Source: a virus. From it: DNA of 64,000 nucleotides. The DNA lies in IMG/VR virus record IMGVR_UViG_3300028676_000005, positions 1 to 64,000 of that record; one strand, 5' to 3'. The notes beneath the pieces are model-generated. The model was not told the origin of the DNA and made no database searches. It saw only the letters and a program-made list of their open reading frames with translations. This document shows, in pieces, positions 15,272 through 23,500 of this stretch (positions are counted from its first letter, which is position 1; each line of letters starts with the position of its first letter). Position numbers and translations under genes: made by a program.

Positions 15272-15772
15272 TTAATACAGGTCTTCTGAAAAAAGAGTCC
15301 CGGGAGTTGTGCCCCGACCTTTATTGGTAATTATCTGTTTATTACGTTTTGCTATTACGTAAGCTTCTTCACGATCATGGAAAGTGCCGTACTGATCTAC
15401 GAATCCTTGCTCACAGTTCTCATCTCCAGCCCAGTTGTGAAGAAAGACCATACCACCAAAGGCCATGATGTTTTGAAACATGGCCGGGCCGCTGTGCCTT
15501 GGGGCACACAGGATAATCCCGCCATAACGGTTAGCTGCGCTAACAATGACCAACTTAACTTTGTACTTTTCCCAACGCCACCCGGTGAATCCGTCAGCAT
15601 CGTTCTTTAGGTAGTTGTTGTTGATATACTCATTGAGACGCATCTTGGCAGCAATATCAAGAATTTCTGTTAGTGTCTGGTTGTGCTTATCCACAATACT
15701 TTTAACAGATTTACTTGCAGAAGGGTACGGTTTCCCATAGACGTCTGCAACATGAGAAATGTTAGGATACAT
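15272..15772 (-). CDS. Conserved phage protein of unknown function, 166 aa
   Basis: The core VSAANRYGGIILCAPRHSG followed by EQGFVDQYGTFHDREEAY, AxxIAKRNKQI and a C-terminal LFSEDLY is, in my memory, the pattern of a protein family spread across many unrelated phages, always of unknown function. The usual members are 100-170 residues, as here. The invariant pieces (RHxG, GFxxxxGxFxxRxEA, SEDLY) look like a catalytic or binding site. ATG 15772 follows the previous stop by eight bases, so it is in the operon headed by the Ntn hydrolase. No localisation signal is seen. The family recognition is from memory only. Confidence 0.75.
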   Translation of the reverse strand: MYPNISHVADVYGKPYPSASKSVKSIVDKHNQTLTEILDIAAKMRLNEYINNNYLKNDADGFTGWRWEKYKVKLVIVSAANRYGGIILCAPRHSGPAMFQNIMAFGGMVFLHNWAGDENCEQGFVDQYGTFHDREEAYVIAKRNKQIITNKGRGTTPGTLFSEDLY

Positions 15773-15780
15773 GGCGGGCT

Positions 15781-16500
15781 TTATTCTCTAAGTTTAATGC
15801 GGGCCGCTTCTTCGTTAAAAGCAGATCTGGTAGATTTGGAAATGTCATTAGCAATTGCAGTAACTACACGTTTAGGGTCTTTCCAAAACATTGTTCGCCA
15901 ATCAGATTCTGCCTTTTCTAGAAGTACCAACTCGTCAATGAAATTTATTGCTAATCCGCCTGTGACCTCTTTGGTTAACTTATTAAAATTACCCAAAGCC
16001 CAAATGGTATTATCTTTGTATTTGTTATTGGGTATGTGCCGTATTGGCACCCCAATCAGTTCTTTGGGTCCGTGAACAACTTTAAATTCATCGGTTATTG
16101 TGGGCTGGTCAGCTAAGATGATTTTGTTTTCAAAGCCGAAGAGTCCAGAAGGAAACACTTGACTGATTAATTCTCCTTCTAGGGCCAGCCCACAAAAAGA
16201 ATAATCGGTGTGCATAATCGCCGATTTAGGAGTTTTACCAAACAAAGTAGTACTAAATAATATATTTCGATCAAAGCGAAGGTATTGATCTTCAACTAAT
16301 TGGTTAGTAGTATATCTTTCGATAACCTCCCCGCTATCAGTCATAATGACCAATTTAGCCAGCAGCTCCAAGCGGCCACGTTCTCCTATTTGAACATATG
16401 GAACCCCTTGTGAAGTATTCCTAATAATAACTAAAGAACCTTCTTTTACTTGGATAGTTTTTTCTGCAATGCCACGAGAGTTATAAACTACAAGAATCAT
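15781..16500 (-). CDS. Hypothetical protein, 239 aa
   Basis: Unrecognised. ATG 16500. The N-terminal 70 residues are beta-rich (MILVVYNSRGIAEKTIQV, LVIMTDSGEVIERY), the middle includes KVVHGPKELIGVPIRHIPN, and the C-terminal 60 residues are helical and charged. No catalytic motif is apparent. It lies between an 80-residue gene (10 bases away) and the conserved 166-residue gene (8 bases away), with the tight spacing of an operon. The N-terminal style is shared with the 80- and 82-residue neighbours. Confidence 0.72.
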   Translation of the reverse strand: MILVVYNSRGIAEKTIQVKEGSLVIIRNTSQGVPYVQIGERGRLELLAKLVIMTDSGEVIERYTTNQLVEDQYLRFDRNILFSTTLFGKTPKSAIMHTDYSFCGLALEGELISQVFPSGLFGFENKIILADQPTITDEFKVVHGPKELIGVPIRHIPNNKYKDNTIWALGNFNKLTKEVTGGLAINFIDELVLLEKAESDWRTMFWKDPKRVVTAIANDISKSTRSAFNEEAARIKLRE

Positions 16501-16510
16501 GTTGTATCTC

Positions 16511-16753
16511 CTACCCTTTTAGACTTTTGAAAGGTATGGTGCCCAAATGGGTACCACAACTGGCGTACATGGCAACGTCACCATGCAAAGGAATAACTAC
16601 TGGCTGGGCATCACCTTTACCAGTAAGTACTATTACTGGTAACTTGCCATCTTCAGTACTACCTTTGTTAAAAGTAACGTCCTGGGTATCTGGTATTTGT
16701 AACACTTTAGAGATGACGCCATCTTTATCATTCAGTCTAAAAATTAAACTCAT
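16511..16753 (-). CDS. Hypothetical protein, 80 aa
   Basis: Unrecognised small beta-rich protein (MSLIFRLNDKDGVISKVLQI at the N terminus, LPVIVLTGKGDAQPVVIPLHG in the middle). ATG 16753, with GGAGTAGACC upstream. One cysteine, no membrane segment. It is the second gene of the unit after the proteasome-like gene, from which it is separated by the hairpin at 16782-16818, so its transcription depends on read-through or a local promoter. Confidence 0.68.
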   Translation of the reverse strand: MSLIFRLNDKDGVISKVLQIPDTQDVTFNKGSTEDGKLPVIVLTGKGDAQPVVIPLHGDVAMYASCGTHLGTIPFKSLKG

Positions 16754-16781
16754 GGTCTACTCCAAATGTTAAAATACATTA

Positions 16782-16818
16782 ATAACTCTACCTGCCTGGT
16801 TAGGGCAGGTAGAGTTAT
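16782..16818 (-). terminator. Hairpin terminator after Ntn hydrolase gene
   Basis: AACTCTACCTGCC / GGCAGGTAGAGTT stem; on the minus strand it is followed by ATTAATGTATTTTAAC. It ends the monocistronic hydrolase transcript. Confidence 0.75.
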
Positions 16819-16825
16819 ATTTGCT

Positions 16826-17437
16826 TTACGCCGCTTTAGCAGGCTTTTCTTTTTTGCCGTCTTTCTTGTCTTCATCTTTGGCCTTTGGTTCTTCAACCTT
16901 AGGCTTCAGGTGTTCAGGGCGCACGCTAGGTACCGCTGGCGCTTCTGGGGTGACGAACTCAATGATGTCGCCGCCACTATGAGGATCGAGACGGATCGCC
17001 GCTTTAACAGCCGATTTAGCGTCTTTACCAATTGCCATGATGGCCATTGCATAACGACCGCCGCTACCTTTGGCAACCGGACCGCTGTAAGGGATAAGCG
17101 CGGAGTGGGTGTTACGCTTTTCTTTGTTGGTGTCGACAGTCCAGTCGTAGGCCAGACGGTCTTCAGTAACCAGGATGGTCGAGAAGAACATGTCGTCTTC
17201 AACGTCCACTTGCGTACGGTAGGTAATACCTTTGTGCAATTCGTGCTTGATGTAATCAATCGACCGAGCGTCACCTGAAACAGCGAATGCAATAACACGT
17301 TTGCCGTTAGCTTCCCAGTATTCGGTTTTGTCGTCTGGAAAGTAGATCTTCTTGAAGGGTGTCAACCCAATAGCGCCATTGCTGGTAATTTGGCTGTCAC
17401 TGGCCAGGTTCTTACCATCCCAAACAATTGTGGTCAT
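16826..17437 (-). CDS. Proteasome-like Ntn hydrolase
   Basis: 203 residues starting MTTIVWDGKNLASDSQIT, the N terminus typical of phage proteins related to 20S proteasome/HslV subunits. Removing Met1 exposes Thr2, the expected nucleophile. Asp14 and Lys29/Lys30 (PFKKIYF) would complete the site. A glycine-rich GSGGRYAMAIMAIGKDA stretch (about residues 123-140) followed by AAIRLDPHSGG matches the family's conserved second half. The C-terminal 40 residues are a Lys/Glu/Pro-rich low-complexity tail that looks disordered. It may be a protease acting in the host early in infection or in particle maturation; the role is not known. It has its own TATATTAC motif 110 bases upstream and a terminator, so it is expressed alone and probably early. 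Confidence 0.85.
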   Translation of the reverse strand: MTTIVWDGKNLASDSQITSNGAIGLTPFKKIYFPDDKTEYWEANGKRVIAFAVSGDARSIDYIKHELHKGITYRTQVDVEDDMFFSTILVTEDRLAYDWTVDTNKEKRNTHSALIPYSGPVAKGSGGRYAMAIMAIGKDAKSAVKAAIRLDPHSGGDIIEFVTPEAPAVPSVRPEHLKPKVEEPKAKDEDKKDGKKEKPAKAA

Positions 17438-17547
17438 GTACTATTTCCTTTCTACCGGTTTATTGATATCAACTTGGCTTGCTTAAGCAATATACTAATT
17501 AGTCTAGTAATAAACTAATTACTTTATTCAGTTCTCCACACGCATAG

Positions 17548-17556
17548 GTAATATAG
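17548..17556 (-). promoter_or_regulatory. Early-type promoter motif upstream of Ntn hydrolase
   Basis: Minus-strand CTATATTAC, about 110 bases before ATG 17437, identical to the core ahead of phuZ. Confidence 0.7.
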
Positions 17557-17687
17557 GTTTATAATCTCTTTGGAATGGCTCTGCATGCAAATATAACCCT
17601 TACCCACCACTCCTGCTAGGGAGAGGTAGATAAACTATTATTTATTAACTTAAAAGCACATTCTACGGGTATTATTATTATTATAAA

Positions 17688-17704
17688 TTAGGGCTTCGCC
17701 CTAA
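17688..17704 (-). terminator. Short hairpin with U-rich tail
   Basis: TTAGGG-CTTCG-CCCTAA hairpin followed on the minus strand by TTTATAATAATAATAATA. No minus-strand gene precedes it, so it may end a small RNA encoded between about 17705 and 17960. Confidence 0.5.
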
Positions 17705-17964
17705 GGGACTTATTCTGTCTATACTAAAGTATAAGAAGCATAGGTCGTCATCTCTGAAGAGATTCCTCCTCTAGCATCCTCCCCGGTAAGGCTATCCACT
17801 CCGTTACGTTCGCCTACGGCTCACTTCACTTCGTTCCTATCCTTACCACCCCCTCCTTCAAAAACCTCGAAGGAAAAAGCGGTTAATTACATAGCATGTA
17901 ATTTCACCTTAAAAATACTTACTTAACAAAAATGTTATAGACCGGTTTCTTAGAGGCAACAATT

Positions 17965-18813
17965 ATGAACGCAGTTCAGTATGCGATTAACAGACTGTTT
18001 GGTAGCAACATCGATGATTACCTACTTAAGCTAGCTTTTGAAAAGAACCCAAATACTAACTGGGCTGGCAACTGGTACAACACGATTAACTCTACTACGG
18101 TAGAACAAGGTATCATGGAAAAGGTTATCCACCGGGTTGTATTGCCAGCGTGTAACGCCCGAGGTGGTAAGACTGAGTACATCGATCTGAACGGTAGTGT
18201 TATCCGTGACCTTGGTAATGGTTGCATTGAGGTTAACGTACCTGAGACTTTGACTGGTGGTCGAAAGATCATTTCTGTTGCAGAAGTCTTCTTGGGTAGC
18301 ATGACCTCCGCTAGCGGTATGTTGGGCATGGGTATTAACGATACGGGTACTTGTGGTCAAGGTAGCGTAAGCGACATGACCCAGGCATTGGTAGACGGTC
18401 TTAGCCCTAGTCGGATGATGCCCATCACCTATACCAACATTCACATGACCGGCAACAACTGTTTTGTTATCTTTGGTATGAACAGCGGTACGTTCTCTAT
18501 GTCTGCCAAGATGACACTAACCTATGATGAAGGTCTGAGCAGCATCAGTACTCGCCACCATGAATTGTTTGCAGACCTGGTAGAACTGGCTGTTAAGGCT
18601 TACATCTACCGTACCTGCCGTCGACCTACTAGTGAGGCTATCCGCCGTGCTGGTGTTAACCTCGATGACATTCGTGATGATATTGCGGAGTTCCGAGGCG
18701 CTTGGGACGAATACAAAGAAATGGTTAAGACCACCTGGACCAATGCAATGGCCTGGAGTGACCGTCTGTCTGTTCATAACAACATCAAGGCATCGGTCCC
18801 TCGACGGATGTAA
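17965..18813 (+). CDS. Probable virion protein, 282 aa
   Basis: Unrecognised in detail. ATG 17965 has AGAGG nine bases upstream. The protein has an N-terminal helix (MNAVQYAINRLFGSN), a central Gly/Ser/Thr/Met-rich region with beta character (VFLGSMTSASGMLGMGIND, NCFVIFGMNSGTFSMSAKM), and a helical C-terminal third rich in Arg and Asp (DDIRDDIAEFRGAWDEYKEM). It resembles small structural proteins of neck or connector type. It is the first gene of a plus-strand trio convergent with the terminase, which supports a morphogenesis role. No membrane segment is likely; the Gly/Met stretch is too polar. Confidence 0.72.
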   Translation: MNAVQYAINRLFGSNIDDYLLKLAFEKNPNTNWAGNWYNTINSTTVEQGIMEKVIHRVVLPACNARGGKTEYIDLNGSVIRDLGNGCIEVNVPETLTGGRKIISVAEVFLGSMTSASGMLGMGINDTGTCGQGSVSDMTQALVDGLSPSRMMPITYTNIHMTGNNCFVIFGMNSGTFSMSAKMTLTYDEGLSSISTRHHELFADLVELAVKAYIYRTCRRPTSEAIRRAGVNLDDIRDDIAEFRGAWDEYKEMVKTTWTNAMAWSDRLSVHNNIKASVPRRM

Positions 18814-18822
18814 GGACTAACT

Positions 18823-20205
18823 ATGTTTGATGCTCAAGTGGAATACCCGTTCATCAGTTGGACGGGTAATGATGGTTCGGTTACTGGTGCTGAAGTGTTC
18901 AATTTCTTTGAACCAAAGTCCGACCACGGCGTTGACTGTATTGACGGTATGGAGGCTTTGTTCTCCGACATCAACTACACTAGCCAAAAAGCCATTCTGG
19001 CTGTCTGTGAGAAGTTTGGGGTTGATTTAGAGATAACTCCAGCCTGGGCGTTGTCTTTGCGTCGTTACGTCTACAACTTCATTACACGGACCGTAGGGGT
19101 GGTTGACTACCAACAGTTTTTCGGTAGCCCTTACCTGGGTCTTCAAAAGATCACCTTTACCACTGGCGACCGTAACCTGTGGTTTAGTGAGATCTTTGAC
19201 GTGGATGAGGAGGAACTTAAAGAGAACCTCCACGAAGTAAGTTCCATTAAGAAAGAATGGAACGTAGTAGGCGATGTGTTCAACATGACCATCCCTTACC
19301 TGATGTATCGTATCTACCACTCCAAGCTTGATGCTAAAACCAAGCACCAGGCTCTGGTAGACGTTGTGTCGATGTATCACTACAAGTGCTTCACCAGTAT
19401 CATCCATAACGACTATCCTTTCCAGGCGCGTCGTGAGGTTGTTCTGGAGACCTACAACCGGCTGAGTCTGAAATACGACATCAAGCGTTACGGTAGTTGG
19501 CGAGCACTGATTGAGGCGCGTGCTGAGTTTATTATCGATCCCAAGACTGGCATTCACTTTGAAGCCTTTACTGAGATGAAAGACGATAAGAAGATCATCT
19601 ACATGGTAGGTGACATTCAGAACCGTTTCCGTCGGGTGATTAACGATATCAACAAAGTGTTCCACGAAGTCAAGAACAAAACAGACATTGTCTCCATTGA
19701 AGGAGCCAAAGTTAACCTCAAGGACGAACTTACCATCAAGTCGGTAAGTAAAGAGGTTAGTCAGTACAACTTGTATATTGAGCGAATTCTCACTGAGGAA
19801 ACATCCTTTTACAAGACAGAGCTGGCAAGGTACGCATCCTCGGTTTTGGAAAACCCAAATACTGACAAGCTTGGTTACTTGTTGCAGAAGTTCCCCGCTG
19901 TATACAAGAACCCGAAAAAACCGCAATACAAAAAGTTCATTGACGCTGTAATTACCCACATGTACGAATACCTTCACGTTAACAATATCCGTAAGACTAA
20001 CGTCTACGAGGTGTTGGTTCGTCTCCGCGGAGCCTACGGGGCACCAAAGAGTAAGAACGATACAGTTAAGGATGTTCGGATGCTGGGCGATGAGATCGTT
20101 AAAGAACTGACTGGGATTAAAACCCCTATCACGATTCAATCTCTTCGTGCAGGACTAAGCTTGTACATTGTCTTGCGAATCCTCTCCCGCGACTACTACG
20201 AGTAA
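18823..20205 (+). CDS. Probable virion protein, 460 aa
   Basis: Unrecognised. ATG 18823 has AAGGACTAACT upstream and is nine bases after the previous stop. The protein is soluble, largely helical, rich in Tyr and charged residues, with an acidic stretch near residue 130 (DVDEEELKENLHE). No nucleotide-binding or metal motif is visible. Located between two other plus-strand genes and close to the terminase, it is most likely part of the capsid-neck-tail set of phiKZ-like phages. Confidence 0.72.
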   Translation: MFDAQVEYPFISWTGNDGSVTGAEVFNFFEPKSDHGVDCIDGMEALFSDINYTSQKAILAVCEKFGVDLEITPAWALSLRRYVYNFITRTVGVVDYQQFFGSPYLGLQKITFTTGDRNLWFSEIFDVDEEELKENLHEVSSIKKEWNVVGDVFNMTIPYLMYRIYHSKLDAKTKHQALVDVVSMYHYKCFTSIIHNDYPFQARREVVLETYNRLSLKYDIKRYGSWRALIEARAEFIIDPKTGIHFEAFTEMKDDKKIIYMVGDIQNRFRRVINDINKVFHEVKNKTDIVSIEGAKVNLKDELTIKSVSKEVSQYNLYIERILTEETSFYKTELARYASSVLENPNTDKLGYLLQKFPAVYKNPKKPQYKKFIDAVITHMYEYLHVNNIRKTNVYEVLVRLRGAYGAPKSKNDTVKDVRMLGDEIVKELTGIKTPITIQSLRAGLSLYIVLRILSRDYYE

Positions 20206-20213
20206 CAACTACC

Positions 20214-20507
20214 ATGAGCGTCTCTAAAATTCTTCCCCTCACGTTCAATCCTACCCACATGATCGGCCGTGCTGAAATCAAGCACGCCAAAGGTAGTACC
20301 GACGTGTTCTTTGTTGCTCCAAACTCCGCTGTCACCGTCCCAGCAGAAGAAACCGTTGAGTTGGACGGTACTGAAAGTTACTTCACCAGTCGCTTGCTGG
20401 CAGAAGCCAATTACAAAGATGTCAGTAACGATGTTAAGGTTATCCCGTCGCTTCTCGGTCGTGGCCTGTCCGATATGACAGACTTCCTCGGCAAGACGTC
20501 GCGTTAA
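20214..20507 (+). CDS. Small probable virion protein, 97 aa
   Basis: Unrecognised. ATG 20214, eight bases after the previous stop. Residues 15-55 are beta-like (GRAEIKHAKGSTDVFFVAPN) with an acidic patch, and the C-terminal part is helical with GLSDMTDFLGKTSR at the end. Last gene of the plus-strand trio, followed by a bidirectional terminator. Its size and folding pattern suggest a joining or decoration protein, which is speculation. Confidence 0.72.
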   Translation: MSVSKILPLTFNPTHMIGRAEIKHAKGSTDVFFVAPNSAVTVPAEETVELDGTESYFTSRLLAEANYKDVSNDVKVIPSLLGRGLSDMTDFLGKTSR

Positions 20508-20523
20508 TAAGCCCACGTAAAGG

Positions 20524-20561
20524 TATACTCCCAGAGCCCTTGTAGGGGCTCTGGGAGTATA
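20524..20561. terminator. Bidirectional hairpin terminator
   Basis: TATACTCCCAGAGCCC / GGGCTCTGGGAGTATA, a 16-bp perfect stem between the plus-strand trio and terL. Confidence 0.88.
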
Positions 20562-20566
20562 TTGCT

Positions 20567-23500
20567 TTATGCTGCTTTTTTCTTGTTCTGCACCATACGC
20601 TTAGCTCTTTCGAGTTTGGCGTTTTCAATCAACGTATCTACTGTCAACAGTTTAGCTGCATCTGGTGGAAGCAGTTTGCTAAGCTTGATGATCTCAGCTT
20701 CCAAACGAATAGCCAAAATGTTGTCAGGAGTTTTAAGCAACTCTTCTGTAAACGCGGCAATCTTGAGACGGATGTTCTCAAAGAACTTCAACATCGAAGG
20801 ATCTACAGGAGGTGCTTTCTTGTCCTTACCTACATCGAGGAGACTTTGGGTCTCAATAAGAGCAAGCGCTGACATGATGCCGTAAAACGGTTTGTTTGCC
20901 CCCAACTTGATAAACCAGTAGGTAAGCAACCAGGAGATAACCAAGTCATCGTGCTGTTTCGAATCGTGGTCAATGCGATCGCCCTTAGTCCTTAGGTTAA
21001 TCAATTCATCGGCCAGCTTATCGTAGTTAATCCCATACCCAGTAATGGCAACCGCTTCTTGAATAAGACCATACAGGACCTTACGCGAGTTAGCTGTTGT
21101 CACAAACCCAAACAGATGTTTAAGTTTCAGATAGAAGTTCTTATCACGATAAGCAAACTTGGTGTTTTGAACAATCTCCAATTCTTTCTGATGGTTAACA
21201 GGGTCTTGATAGACTTGGTTGTAGATCCGTGTGAACGGGTCCATTCCTTTACTTGGCAAGATAATCAGCAAACTGTCGATCATGTGGTGAGCATAGTTAC
21301 GCTCAATCACCAACACACTGTTCTGAATAACTTCCAAGAGGTCCACGATAACCGCTGTCACATCGTCCAGGAGAGCCAAAGCGTAACGACCCACACCAAC
21401 TACCGTACCTGTCTTCATCGACCGTATAACGACCGTACAGGCGTCCTTGTTGATAGCAGAAGAGGTATCCACCCCAATGATGAAGTGATCGTTGTGTTCC
21501 TTCTTACTCATTTCAGCAAGTTTTTCTTGAGTAACAAAGAAGTCCACAAACAATCCACTATTGCGATACTCTTTGCTCCAGACACGTTCTCGTTTAACGT
21601 TGTTAATTGCCTCACGAGTAATGTCGTCGAACAAACGACTCTCACCATCCTCAACCCACATTAACAACAAGTCGATCTTGGCCTTAGCCAAAGTCAATTT
21701 GAGATCGTCAATGGTGCGTTTTACCCAGTCCTTGTTCTTACCTAGTTGCAGGTAGTTGTAAATCATGGATACCGCAGGAGAAGTAGTACTCTCCGGAGAT
21801 GCCCTAATCAACCGATCCTTCAGATGGCTTTCGCTGAACGAATCAAAGAACTTCTCACGCCACTCGGTAGCAGACATGAGTTTCTTGAACATGAACTCGC
21901 CACTCGGGTGAAGAGTAGTGTTCGGGGTGGTGATGTAACCAATACCGTACGTGATGCCAGCTTCTCGACAGAGTTCCATTTCCGTCAGAGCAGAAGGCAT
22001 CGAACCGTTGATGATCGCCTCAATCCAAGGAATGTATCCAGGCTCATCGAGGAACGTTGTACCTACCGTAAGACCACGACCAACGTCACCAGCGGCATCT
22101 TTACCGATCTGTGGAACGTTAATCGTTAATACGTTTACCTTATCGTCACCAAAAGACCTGTACGTCAGCGAGGTACCAGCATCCTTGTCCTTATACGTCG
22201 GGTTAACGAGGTACGTGGGGATACAGCTTCGCATCCGTTTAACAGCATCAATGAACTGAGCCCTGTTATCACTTTTCAGGGTAATAACGTGAGTCTTGTA
22301 ACCACGCCCATTGATGTAAGTCAGCCAGAAGTTAATAACCTGAACAGACACTGTGTTGTGAGTAACAATGAAGTCATCCGTTACGTACAGATGTTCCTCG
22401 TTGTCAACCTCAATACAGGTGCATTCATCATGACCAGCGTAAGACGTCTTGGTAATGAACAAACGGTTTTCTACATCTGGTCTTGGTGCATCTTTAAATC
22501 GGAAGTAACCAACTTCGTCTGGAAGGGTGACAACTACCGAATCTTTAAAACCTTTAGCTGTACCGCCAAGACTACGCGCCAGGTATTGAACCTGGTTAAT
22601 CAGGACCGGTGTAAGCCCTTCACAGAGAACACCAGACTTCGTTACCTGACCTTGGTCAAGAAACGCCTGTAGCGCAGCTGTACGGTCTTTAATAGAGCCT
22701 TCCAGATAGTCCGTGGGAAGGCCAGCTTCTCGACGAATACTGAAATCTTTGTTATTACCCATTGTCAGGTAATACGCGTCACCTTCAACCACCAACCGCA
22801 AATGCTTTGGCATATTGGTAGCAATGAAGTTAACAGCCGTAGTCGACAGGTTAGCCAACTTAAGCTTACCACCTTGCTGCTCTTGAGCAAACAAAGTACC
22901 CATGATGTACGGGTCGGTAATGTGATTCTGGCAAGGACCGTCTTCAGGGGTAATTACTGGCAACTCAACCTTCACACCTTTCTTGATAAGGGTGATGATT
23001 TGTGCTGTGGTGTATTCATCCCAAACTGGCTCACCATTGATCTCGTTAGAGTGGTCACCAATGTTCCACAAATGCTCAGCACCAGCGTCAGTGCGACGTC
23101 CGTCAGAACACTCAATTGTGTAAAGACGTTTTTTACCTTGTGGGTGAATACCGATAACCGTTGTAGGTTTACCAAGCCGGTCAATAACCTCATCGCCAAT
23201 ACGAAGGTCTTTTATCTTGACCCAACGATCTTCAAGACGAATCGTGCCATTACCCGGCATGTAACGCTTGACGCGAACCTTAGAACTGTTACGCTGGAAC
23301 TTGCCTTGCTGACGAGGCATGATCATGTAAGAAGTAATGTGGTTCAGGTAGTTCCAGATAAAACTAATGTTACCCCGGTTTGCCTGAAAGAAACGGTCAG
23401 AACGAACCTTGCAGATCTCTCGTAGAAAATACCAGAAGTTAGTTCGGCATTCTTCCATGATCCACATGCGCTGATCGTTAGTCAGATCTTCCGCATATGG

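Larger units (their letters stand above)
17438..17964. other. Divergent non-coding region with hairpins
   Basis: 527 bases without a credible gene between divergent units. It is A/T-rich from 17455 to 17690, then contains TTAGGGCTTCGCCCTAA (17688-17704), TATACT/AGTATA (near 17719), ATCTCT/AGAGAT (near 17750) and a long-range pair GGTAAGG/CCTTACC (near 17794 and 17843) around a CGTT/ACGG-rich segment. It may hold a small RNA on the minus strand, the leader of the 17965 gene, or an origin. Confidence 0.45.

Noticed and set aside
19027-20139. 370-codon minus-strand frame within the 460-residue gene
   Set aside because: Shadow of a plus-strand gene that has RBS and operon spacing.
22355-23299. 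Reading the terminase insert as a lineage-specific domain instead of an intein
   Set aside because: It breaks the P-loop between K and T, ends HN before Thr, and carries intein blocks A, B, F and G in order.
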